NCBI GenBank assembly: GCA_017548165.1
Contig: JAFYMW010000005.1
Location: 25,342-89,341, forward strand
Origin: Bacteroidaceae bacterium
GTDB taxonomy: Bacteria; Bacteroidota; Bacteroidia; Bacteroidales; Bacteroidaceae
Length of the DNA: 64,000 nt
Direction: 5' to 3'
In this document: one piece after another, positions 55,238 through 64,000 of the stretch
Position numbering within the stretch: position 1 is the first letter of the stretch
Layout: every line of letters starts with the position of its first letter
Program-made: the position numbers and the translations under genes
The notes under the pieces: model-generated
What the model was told of the DNA's origin: nothing
The model's input: the letters and a program-made list of their open reading frames with translations, nothing else
The model's database searches: none

Positions 55238-56509
55238 ATGGGCGAAAACGATTTTCAGGACATGGACTTTGAGATGGGGCTTCCTATCGTTGACATTCCT
55301 CAAACACAAAATTGTATCATAAAGGTGGTCGGAGTTGGTGGTGGCGGCAGCAATGCTGTAAACCATATGTTCCGCGAAGGCATACATGATGTTTCTTATG
55401 TCGTGTGTAATACTGATAAAAAGGCCCTTGACGATGCAGCAGTACCCAATCGTCTACAGTTAGGCAGTGATGGACTAGGAGCTGGCAACAGACCACAAAA
55501 GGCACGTAAGGCTGCAGAAGAAAGCATGGATGCGATACATGACATGCTGAACGATGGCACACGAATGGTATTCATTACTGCAGGCATGGGAGGTGGCACT
55601 GGCACAGGCGCTGCACCTATCATTGCTCGTTGTGCCAAGGAATCAGGTATTCTCACTGTCGGCATCGTAACAATTCCCTTCAAGTTTGAAGGCAATATGA
55701 AAATCAACCAAGCACTTGATGGTGTTGAAGAAATATCCAAGCATGTCGACGCGCTTTTAGTAATAAATAATGAACGCCTGCGCGACATATACCGAAACCT
55801 CACCATCAGCGATGCATTTGCAAAAGCAGACGACACACTAACAGTTGCTGCAAAGAGTATTGCTGAGATTATAACCATGCGTGGTACCATAAACCTTGAC
55901 TTTGAAGATGTGACTACTGTTCTAAAAGATGGTGGTGTAGCAATTATGAGTACAGGATATGGTGAAGGAGAGAATAGGGTAACAAAGGCTCTGTATGAAG
56001 CATTACATTCACCACTACTGAATCATAACGACATATTCGACTCCAAGAAGATTTTGCTAAATATCAACCATTGTGGTGACAACGATGCAAATTCGTTAAT
56101 GATGGAAGAGTTCAATGAGATTCACGAATTCATGGGCAAATTCCGTCGCGATGTAGAAGTGAAATGGGGATTGGCCACAGATTCGTCCTTAGGTGCAAAA
56201 GTAAAGATTACCCTATTGGCCACTGGTTTCGGTCTGCAAAGCATCAACGGAATGAGCGGAGGACATCAAGAAGAGAAGAAAAACTCTGCAACAGAAGAAG
56301 AACAGGAAAAGGAACAGAACCGAATAGACCAGATTGAAATACTATATGGTAGCAGTAAGAATATTGGTAGACATCGACACAACAATATCTTCATCTATAC
56401 CGAAGACAATTTCGATAATGATGACATCATTTCACGCGTAGATGCCATACCTACATGCGAACGCACCAAAGAAGAACTGAAAAAACTGAAAAACGAATTC
56501 TCTGAATAA
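55238..56509 (+). CDS. ftsZ: Cell-division GTPase FtsZ
   Basis: The 423 residues include IIKVVGVGGGGSNAVNHM and the tubulin signature GGGTGTGAAPI (118-128), then NLDFEDVTTVLKDGGVAIMSTGYGEGENR and KVKITLLATGF. It forms the cytokinetic ring. A spacer rich in Glu and Gln follows, and the protein ends AIPTCERTKEELKKLKNEFSE. AIPTCER may be a diverged form of the usual C-terminal FtsA-binding peptide, but it is not the terminus. ATG 55238 is preferred to TTG 55232. Confidence 0.97.
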   Translation: MGENDFQDMDFEMGLPIVDIPQTQNCIIKVVGVGGGGSNAVNHMFREGIHDVSYVVCNTDKKALDDAAVPNRLQLGSDGLGAGNRPQKARKAAEESMDAIHDMLNDGTRMVFITAGMGGGTGTGAAPIIARCAKESGILTVGIVTIPFKFEGNMKINQALDGVEEISKHVDALLVINNERLRDIYRNLTISDAFAKADDTLTVAAKSIAEIITMRGTINLDFEDVTTVLKDGGVAIMSTGYGEGENRVTKALYEALHSPLLNHNDIFDSKKILLNINHCGDNDANSLMMEEFNEIHEFMGKFRRDVEVKWGLATDSSLGAKVKITLLATGFGLQSINGMSGGHQEEKKNSATEEEQEKEQNRIDQIEILYGSSKNIGRHRHNNIFIYTEDNFDNDDIISRVDAIPTCERTKEELKKLKNEFSE

Positions 56510-56546
56510 AGACATTCACTCATTGATGGCACATTCATAGACACCT

Positions 56547-57269
56547 TTAGGAAAACAACTCGCGGAGAACATCCATACTCTGCAATTCACCAAACGCTGG
56601 CACATGCAAACGATAATATCGTAAAAGTATATCAAGCATATGCCAACGTTTACTTCTGTCCAAACGTAACCTGTACATATTAGAATAGTCCGTATGTAGC
56701 AATACAGGAATCCATCTGGCAACTTCTGCATCCAGATATTGGCCATGGTCTGGAAGATGAAAAGAATAGCAGGCACTCTTCAAATCATATATTTTATCCC
56801 TACTACGACCTTCCAGCGTAGGCCATATACCAAGAAAGCGCGTAAGCCTAAGGATTAGAATGAGATGAAAATTCACAAAACCATGCTCTGACTCATCAAA
56901 CCAGCGCAAAGATTTCTCCAAAAACGAGAATAATGCCACGTTTTCACCTTCATTCCTTAGAGTATGATAAAGAAAGTCTGCTAAAAAAATAGACATAGAT
57001 GCCTTAATCGGATTATACGGCATATCAATCCAAGGCGTTGCAACAGAAATATTGCTGATCTTCTGTAAATCTGCAGAGGCTTTGAAATCCACACAAAATT
57101 CCACCTCGCCAAGTAGCTGCATCAAAGCTGCTGGACAACCAGCATTTCTACCATGCTTAACTCTAACAACAGCTGACAACAAGCCATAATGCTCAGTAAA
57201 GAAAGATATAATGACGCGATTATCGGCATATCTAATTATTCTCAATACTATGGCCCTTGTGGTTTGCAT
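56547..57269 (-). CDS. recO: DNA repair protein RecO
   Basis: The 240-residue protein has the RecO OB-fold start TTRAIVLRIIRYADNRVIISFFTEHYGLLSAVVRVKHGR, followed by a helical domain with FLADFLYHTLRNEGEN and LILRLTRFLGIWP. There is no cysteine zinc cluster of the kind seen in many RecO proteins. It loads RecA on SSB-coated DNA in the RecFOR pathway. It is convergent with ftsZ and divergent from tRNA-Glu. Confidence 0.93.
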   Translation of the reverse strand: MQTTRAIVLRIIRYADNRVIISFFTEHYGLLSAVVRVKHGRNAGCPAALMQLLGEVEFCVDFKASADLQKISNISVATPWIDMPYNPIKASMSIFLADFLYHTLRNEGENVALFSFLEKSLRWFDESEHGFVNFHLILILRLTRFLGIWPTLEGRSRDKIYDLKSACYSFHLPDHGQYLDAEVARWIPVLLHTDYSNMYRLRLDRSKRWHMLDILLRYYRLHVPAFGELQSMDVLRELFS

Positions 57270-57371
57270 AAACGATTTAGTTATTTGATGCTAATTTACC
57301 CATTTTCAAGGAAAGAAGACAGGCAATTTTCAAAAAAATGCATAGTCAACTACATTTTTTCTTCAAAATGT

Positions 57372-57402
57372 TTTGCAGATTAAAATATTCGGCGTACCTT
57401 TG
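57372..57402 (+). promoter_or_regulatory. Promoter of tRNA-Glu and rpsT
   Basis: TTTG (57372-57375), 19 bases, TACCTTTG (57395-57402). Confidence 0.8.
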
Positions 57403-57454
57403 CACCGCAAATCGGAACAAAACCGAAAAGCACAGGCAGAAAAGCCGAAGGTAA

Positions 57455-57526
57455 GGTCCCTTCGTCTATCGGTTAGGACGAGAGATTTTCATTCTCTAAA
57501 GAGGAGTTCGACTCTCCTAGGGACTA
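57455..57526 (+). tRNA. tRNA-Glu (anticodon TTC)
   Basis: Acceptor GGTCCCT pairs with AGGGACT (G-U first pair), anticodon arm AGAGA-TTTTCAT-TCTCT reads TTC, T arm GAGGA or AGGAG-TTCGACT-CTCCT. CCA is not encoded. rpsT starts 30 bases later with no terminator between. Confidence 0.95.
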
Positions 57527-57556
57527 CAAAATTAAAAGAATAAGAAGAAACACAAC

Positions 57557-57811
57557 ATGGCAAATCACAAGTCATCTTTAAAGAGAATCCGTCAGGAGCA
57601 GAAGAGAAGACTCCACAACAGATATTACGCCAAGACCATGCGTAATGCTGTACGCAAGCTGCGCGCTACAACAGACAAGGCAGCTGCAATTGAATTGTAC
57701 CCCAGCGTTCAGAAGGCTTTGGACAAGTTGGCTAAGATTAACGTCATCCACAAGAACAAGGCATCTAATCTCAAGAGCAAGTTGGCTCGTCACATCCAGA
57801 AGTTGGGCTAA
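57557..57811 (+). CDS. rpsT: 30S ribosomal protein S20
   Basis: The 84-residue basic helical protein matches S20: [34 protein letters not shown] at the start, and [27 protein letters not shown] at the end. It binds 16S rRNA early in assembly. It is cotranscribed with the tRNA-Glu gene from the promoter at 57372-57402, and its transcript ends at 57846-57873. Confidence 0.98.
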   Translation: MANHKSSLKRIRQEQKRRLHNRYYAKTMRNAVRKLRATTDKAAAIELYPSVQKALDKLAKINVIHKNKASNLKSKLARHIQKLG

Positions 57812-57845
57812 TTCAACAGATTCTTATTAAGACAGAAAAGATAAT

Positions 57846-57873
57846 ACGGCTTCCCAAAAGGGAGGCCGTTTTC
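57846..57873 (+). terminator. Intrinsic terminator after rpsT
   Basis: ACGGCTTCCC (57846-57855) pairs with GGGAGGCCGT (57860-57869), loop AAAA, one G-U, followed by TTTC. Confidence 0.85.
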
Positions 57874-60161
<2,288 letters not shown>

Positions 60162-60189
60162 AAAGACTCTGTTCTATATAATAAACAAG

Positions 60190-60232
60190 AGAGGTAGGAA
60201 ACGGCAACATCAGTCATTCCTACCTCTTTTAT
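60190..60232 (+). terminator. Intrinsic terminator after gyrB
   Basis: AGAGGTAGGAA (60190-60200) pairs with TTCCTACCTCT (60217-60227), followed by TTTATTTT. Confidence 0.88.
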
Positions 60233-60301
60233 TTTACATAGAGTGAAAGCTCTAATGATATGCAAGAGAAACAATACACAAGCACTTGCGTATAAACAAA
60301 T

Positions 60302-60335
60302 AATATAGGGAAGCGATTTCTCACTTCCCTATATT
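60302..60335. terminator. Terminator after pnp
   Basis: AATATAGGGAAG (60302-60313) pairs with CTTCCCTATATT (60324-60335) around a ten-base loop. On the minus strand the T tract (ATTATTTG) is modest; on the plus strand TTTTGTTT follows, so it may act both ways. Confidence 0.75.
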
Positions 60336-60362
60336 TTGTTTATATTTCATCTGTGCATATTA

Positions 60363-62630
60363 TTATTCTGCACTTTCTGCACCATCGTTTGCGGGACGAG
60401 GACGACGCTCACCTCTTTCTCCACGCATGGGACGCTCACCACGCATAGGGCGCTCACCACGCTCAGGACGGGGACGACGCTCACGCTCAACATAACCTTC
60501 TGGCTTCTCTATGAGAACACGACGAGACAACTTGAACTTACCGGTCTTGGGGTCGATTTCTAGCAACTTAACCTGCAACTTATCGCCCTCCTTGATACCT
60601 GCCTCTTCTACTGTCTCAAGACGCTTCCAGTCGATCTCGCTAATGTGCAAGAGACCATCCTTACCAGGCATGAACTCTACGAAGCAACCATAAGGCATCA
60701 CTGAACGAACAGTACCCTCGTAAACCTCACCAATCTCGGGAACAGCCACAATAGCCTTAATCTTACCCATAGCGGCATCGATTACTGCCTTGCTTGAACC
60801 AGAAACCTGAACCTTGCCTACACCATCAGTTTCCTCGATAGTGATAACAGCACCAGTCTCCTCCTGCATACCCTGGATAATCTTGCCACCGGGGCCAATA
60901 ACAGCACCAATGAACTCCTTGGGAATGATAATCTGCTCGATACGAGGAACATGAGGCTTCAACTCTGCGCGAGGCTCAGACAATGTCTTCATCATCTCGC
61001 CTAAGATGTGCTCACGACCAGCCTTAGCCTGCATTAAAGCCTGCTCAAGGATTTCGTAAGAAAGACCATCGCACTTGATATCCATCTGTGTAGCGGTGAG
61101 ACCCTTTGGAGTACCAGTGGTCTTGAAGTCCATATCACCAAGGTGATCCTCATCACCCAAGATGTCAGACAATACAGCATACTTATCCTCGCCGGGGTTC
61201 TTGATAAGACCCATTGCAATACCACTTACGGGAGCAGTCATGGGCACACCAGCATCCATCAATGACAAGCAACCAGCACATACTGTTGCCATAGAGCTTG
61301 AACCATTACTCTCAAGAATATCGCTTACTACACGAACAGTATAAGGATAATCAGCAGGAATCTGACCCTTCAAACCACGCCATGCCAAGTGGCCATGACC
61401 AATTTCACGACGGCCAATACCACGCTGAGCCTTAGCCTCACCAGTAGAGAAGGGAGGGAAGTTGTAGTGAAGGAGGAAGCGCATATAGCTCTTGTCCAAC
61501 ACATTGTCCACCATCTTCTCGTCCATCTTTGTACCGAGGGTTGTTGTGCTCAATGACTGAGTCTCACCACGAGTGAATATGGCGCTACCATGAGGCATGG
61601 GCAGAGGACTAACCTCGCACCAGATGGGACGAATGTCTGTGGTCTTACGGCCATCTAGACGGATACCTTCATCAAGGATGCAACGACGCATTGCGTCCTT
61701 CTCCACATCGTGATAGTAACGATCAATCAAAGCATTCTTCTCAGCCAACTCATCGTCGGTCAACTCTGTGTGAGCTGCAGCATACTCCAGCTTGAAGTCC
61801 TCGCGGATCTTCTCGAAAGCCTCTGCACGAGCATGCTTCTCGAGAGCCTGCTTGGTGACATCGTAAGCGGGCTGATAGCACTCGGCCTTAACCTGCTGAC
61901 GCAAATCCTCATCATTAACCTCGTGGCAGTATTCACGCTTAACGTCAGTACCAAGAGCCTTTGCCAACTCCTTCTGCAACTGACACATAGGCTTGATAGC
62001 CTCGTGAGCAGCCTTCAAGGCGCCAAGCAAATCCTGCTCGCTAACTTCCTTCATCTCACCCTCTACCATCATGATATTCTCCTCAGTGGCACCTACCATC
62101 AAGTCCATATCAGCCAGCTCCAACTGAGCAAAAGTGGGGTTGATTACATATTCACCGTTGATACGGGCAACGCGAACCTCACTGATGGGACCATCAAATG
62201 GAATGTCGCTACAGCACAATGCGGCACTGGCAGCAAAACCAGCCAAAGCATCGGGCATATCAACACCATCAGCAGAGTAAAGGATTACATTCACATAAAC
62301 CTCAGCATGGTAATCACTGGGGAAGAGGGGACGCAAAGCACGGTCCACCAAACGACAAGTCAGAATCTCCTCGTCATTGGCCTTACCCTCACGCTTTGTG
62401 AAGCCACCGGGGAAACGACCTGCTGCACTGTACTTTTCACGATACTCTACCTGCAAAGGCATAAAATCTGTACCAGGAACTGCGTCCTTGGCACCGCAAA
62501 CAGTGGCCAGGAGCACGGTGTTGTTCATGCGCAACATCACGGCACCATCGGCTTGTTTTGCCAACTTTCCAGTCTCGATGCTGATTTCACGTCCGTCAGG
62601 CAAAGAGACAGTCTTTGTAATTACATTCAT
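60363..62630 (-). CDS. pnp: Polyribonucleotide nucleotidyltransferase (PNPase)
   Basis: The 755 residues follow the PNPase order. Two RNase PH domains are present ([29 protein letters not shown]-type [14 protein letters not shown] with [19 protein letters not shown]), then a KH domain ([26 protein letters not shown]) and an S1 domain ([20 protein letters not shown]). The protein ends in an Arg/Gly/Glu/Pro tail with near-perfect RPMRGE repeats. It degrades RNA from the 3' end. Single gene, own promoter at 62679-62672. Confidence 0.97.
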   Translation of the reverse strand: MNVITKTVSLPDGREISIETGKLAKQADGAVMLRMNNTVLLATVCGAKDAVPGTDFMPLQVEYREKYSAAGRFPGGFTKREGKANDEEILTCRLVDRALRPLFPSDYHAEVYVNVILYSADGVDMPDALAGFAASAALCCSDIPFDGPISEVRVARINGEYVINPTFAQLELADMDLMVGATEENIMMVEGEMKEVSEQDLLGALKAAHEAIKPMCQLQKELAKALGTDVKREYCHEVNDEDLRQQVKAECYQPAYDVTKQALEKHARAEAFEKIREDFKLEYAAAHTELTDDELAEKNALIDRYYHDVEKDAMRRCILDEGIRLDGRKTTDIRPIWCEVSPLPMPHGSAIFTRGETQSLSTTTLGTKMDEKMVDNVLDKSYMRFLLHYNFPPFSTGEAKAQRGIGRREIGHGHLAWRGLKGQIPADYPYTVRVVSDILESNGSSSMATVCAGCLSLMDAGVPMTAPVSGIAMGLIKNPGEDKYAVLSDILGDEDHLGDMDFKTTGTPKGLTATQMDIKCDGLSYEILEQALMQAKAGREHILGEMMKTLSEPRAELKPHVPRIEQIIIPKEFIGAVIGPGGKIIQGMQEETGAVITIEETDGVGKVQVSGSSKAVIDAAMGKIKAIVAVPEIGEVYEGTVRSVMPYGCFVEFMPGKDGLLHISEIDWKRLETVEEAGIKEGDKLQVKLLEIDPKTGKFKLSRRVLIEKPEGYVERERRPRPERGERPMRGERPMRGERGERRPRPANDGAESAE

Positions 62631-62671
62631 CTTCTTGTTTCGAATTGTTATATAAAACGTCTATTTCTATG

Positions 62672-62679
62672 CAAAGATA
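62672..62679 (-). promoter_or_regulatory. -7 box for pnp
   Basis: TATCTTTG on the minus strand, 41 bases before the pnp ATG; -33 box not evident. Confidence 0.65.
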
Positions 62680-62763
62680 CAAAAAAGAAACACATACATT
62701 ATATATAAATAAAGGATAATCCTTTAAAAAAGATCAAAAACAAAGAAATTAAGTACTTTATGG

Positions 62764-62793
62764 TTGTTTATTCATTATAAAGTTATACCTTTG
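62764..62793 (+). promoter_or_regulatory. Promoter of greA
   Basis: TTGT (62764-62767), 18 bases, TACCTTTG (62786-62793). It leaves a leader of about 150 nt. Confidence 0.7.
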
Positions 62794-62799
62794 CATCGC

Positions 62800-62949
62800 T
62801 AACGAGCAAATTAACAAGCAAATCAGAAGGGTTCTGACCGCATGGTTGGGATTCTTTTATTTTGCGACCTTCAAAAACCACCCATTCAACCAACAGAGAG
62901 CAATTAACAATAGTATATCACAAACCAAACAAACAAAAAATAAGATTAT
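62800..62949 (+). promoter_or_regulatory. greA leader with a terminator-like hairpin
   Basis: Around 62824-62862 AGAA and GACC pair with GGTT and TTCT around a GCAT loop, with an internal loop, and TTTATTTT follows. A competing short hairpin CAGAA-GGG-TTCTG overlaps it. This could be an attenuator, but pairing is weak. The remaining 70 bases to the ATG are A-rich and unstructured. Confidence 0.35.
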
Positions 62950-63420
62950 ATGGCATACATGTCACAAAAAGGCTACGATGATCTCGTAGCGAAACTCAAG
63001 CACATGGAAAGTGTGGATCGCCCTGCTGCAAGTGCCGCTATTGCCGAGGCACGCGACAAGGGAGACCTCAGCGAGAATGCAGAATACGATGCAGCTAAGG
63101 AATGGCAAAGCAAATTGGAAACACAGATTGCCCTCCTGAAGCAAACCATATTGGATGCTAAAATCATCGACACACGCCACATGGACACCAGCAGTGTACA
63201 GATAATGGCCACCGTTGGTTTGAAGAACACCCGCAACGGCATGGAGATGACCTACACCATAGTAAGTGCCACCGAGGCAGACCACCGCGCAGGCAAGATC
63301 AGTGTAGAAACTCCCATTGCACAAGGTCTTCTTGGCAAGAAAGTTGGCGATGTTGCCAGCATCCGAGTACCCCAAGGCGAGATAGAGTTGGAGGTTACAA
63401 GCATCAACTACAACATTTAA
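62950..63420 (+). CDS. greA: Transcription elongation factor GreA
   Basis: The 156 residues have the GreA coiled coil with KGYDDLVAKLKHMESVDRPAASAAIAEARDKGDLSENAEYDAAKEWQ (the acidic tip DLSENAEYDAA) and the C-terminal domain with GKISVETPIAQGLLGKKVGDVASIRVPQGEIELEV. It rescues backtracked RNA polymerase. The next gene starts 30 bases later, so the two are probably cotranscribed. Confidence 0.97.
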   Translation: MAYMSQKGYDDLVAKLKHMESVDRPAASAAIAEARDKGDLSENAEYDAAKEWQSKLETQIALLKQTILDAKIIDTRHMDTSSVQIMATVGLKNTRNGMEMTYTIVSATEADHRAGKISVETPIAQGLLGKKVGDVASIRVPQGEIELEVTSINYNI

Positions 63421-63450
63421 GGCAAACCTATTAAACGACTTAAAGGAACC

Positions 63451-63840
63451 ATGAGTATCTTTTCACGCATTGTTGCCGGCGAGATTCCTTGCTACAAGAT
63501 TGCCGAGGACGAGAATTATTTTGCATTCCTCGACATCAATCCTCTTCAGAAAGGTCACACCCTTGTTATCCCTAAGCACGAGGTAGACTACATCTTTGAC
63601 CTCAGCGACGAAGAGATTGCCGGTCTTCAAGTCTTTGCCAAAAAGGTTGCAATTGCCATACGCAAAGCCATTCCTTGTGTAAAAGTGGGTCAATGCGTAT
63701 TAGGTCTTGAGGTACCTCATGCTCACATTCACCTTGTACCCATGCAGAGCGAGGCAGACATGAGATTTACCAATCCTCATCTCCAGCTCACACCCGAAGA
63801 ATTCAACGCAATCGCCGAAAGCATTCGCGCACAATTCTGA
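63451..63840 (+). CDS. HIT family nucleotide-binding protein
   Basis: The 129 residues show the histidine-triad fold. SIFSRIVAGEIPCYKIAEDENYFAFLDINPLQKGHTLVIPKHEVDYIFDL and the active-site triad HAHIHLVPM near residue 90 place it in the Hint/PKCI-like HIT group. These hydrolyse nucleoside phosphoramidates or dinucleotides; the substrate is unknown. It follows greA. A group II intron begins about 20 bases beyond its stop, on the other strand. Confidence 0.94.
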   Translation: MSIFSRIVAGEIPCYKIAEDENYFAFLDINPLQKGHTLVIPKHEVDYIFDLSDEEIAGLQVFAKKVAIAIRKAIPCVKVGQCVLGLEVPHAHIHLVPMQSEADMRFTNPHLQLTPEEFNAIAESIRAQF

Positions 63841-63860
63841 ACATCACAAATTGACAAATA

Positions 63861-64000
63861 ATCGAGTAGGAGGAAAACGAAGCAGTTTTCTTCCTACTTT
63901 CGTTTTCCGACCTCTCACACCACCGTACGTGCCGTTCGGCATACGGCGGTTCCTATTTTGGGTTCCATTTGAAATATAAATCCGTCAAGCAAGGATAGCC
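63861..64000 (-). mobile_element. Group II intron, 3' part (domains V and VI), continues beyond the window
   Basis: Read on the minus strand. Domain V is the 34-nt hairpin at 63952-63919: ACCgCCGTA pairs with TACGGtGGT, the tip is TGCC-GAAC-GGCA with a CG bulge, and the catalytic triad is CGC. Domain VI follows: GAGAG (63916-63912) pairs with CT-CTC around one bulged A (63867), and above it GGAAAACGAA (63908-63899) pairs perfectly with TTCGTTTTCC (63881-63872). The bulged A is seven bases from the predicted 3' end CTCGAT at 63861, as expected for the branch point. The insertion point is about 20 bases after the HIT gene. The 5' part lies outside. Confidence 0.85.
63953..64000 (-). CDS. C-terminal end of group II intron reverse transcriptase/maturase (partial)
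   Basis: On the minus strand the last 16 codons read GYPCLTDLYFKWNPK and a TAG stop at 63955-63953. The stop directly abuts domain V of the intron, where intron-encoded proteins usually end. Only 15 residues are visible, so the assignment rests on position. Confidence 0.65.
   Translation of the reverse strand, partial: GYPCLTDLYFKWNPK

Noticed and set aside
61710-62708. Plus-strand ORF of 332 codons antisense to pnp
   Set aside because: pnp on the other strand is a complete, fully motif-supported gene; the antisense frame has no recognisable features and runs through the pnp promoter.
63864-63896. Apparent intrinsic terminator of the HIT gene (GTAGGAGGAAAAC/GTTTTCTTCCTAC)
   Set aside because: The same bases form domain VI of a group II intron with a longer and better helix, a bulged branch A and domain V adjacent; terminator function cannot be excluded but is secondary.

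Overview
The window is a chromosomal segment from a member of the Bacteroidales, most likely Prevotellaceae-like. This is inferred from gene order, protein sequence and promoters, not from a database search. Many genes and tRNAs are preceded by the Bacteroidetes -7 box TAnnTTTG (often TACCTTTG or TATCTTTG), in the best cases with a TTTG -33 box 19-20 bases upstream. The gene blocks rplM-rpsI-rpsB-tsf, porW next to porX, tRNA-Glu-rpsT-gyrB and a dcw cluster lacking murF and ddl are all usual for this order.

Layout. 1-5130: start of a ParC-type topoisomerase subunit (minus), a secreted endonuclease/phosphatase-fold protein, a minus operon SecB-like protein-PHP phosphatase-ComF, a tandem-BRCT protein and ispF. 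5130-5480: a gene-free gap with a promoter, a 13-codon ORF and a terminator, a candidate small RNA. 5480-15640 (minus): nhaA, a NahK-like sugar kinase, a large MG2-like surface protein, a TPR protein, rpe and a secreted GH2 beta-galactosidase. 15640-18920: the ribosomal block with two structured leaders. 19070-21475: an EptA-like phosphoethanolamine transferase and an unusual stand-alone RecQ C-terminal module. 21620-28300 (minus): pyrH, birA, yraN, tadA, a small acidic protein, trxA and dnaE. 28460-30290: psd, pssA, tsaE. 30320-36520 (minus): porX, porW/sprE, a small conserved protein and aroA.

36640-39766 is a gene-poor stretch bounded by tRNA-Pro and tRNA-Leu. It holds one AT-rich lipoprotein gene plus repeats and hairpins, and is the only accessory-looking part of the window. 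39886-40623 is a secreted cyclophilin. 41013-56509 is a complete division and wall cluster (mraZ, rsmH, ftsL, ftsI, murE, mraY, murD, ftsW, murG, murC, ftsQ, ftsA, ftsZ), with MraZ-type repeats over the mraZ promoter and a near-identical 22-base element just before both ftsQ and ftsZ. Then follow recO, tRNA-Glu-rpsT, gyrB, pnp, greA and a HIT protein. The right edge cuts into a group II intron on the minus strand (domains V and VI and the tail of its reverse transcriptase).

Most of the window is housekeeping. No defence system, CRISPR array or prophage is visible. The items most worth checking are the small RNA/mini-ORF at 5245-5347, the helicase-less RecQ module at 20744-21475, the ftsQ/ftsZ element, the ribosomal leaders, the tRNA-bounded gap and the intron edge.
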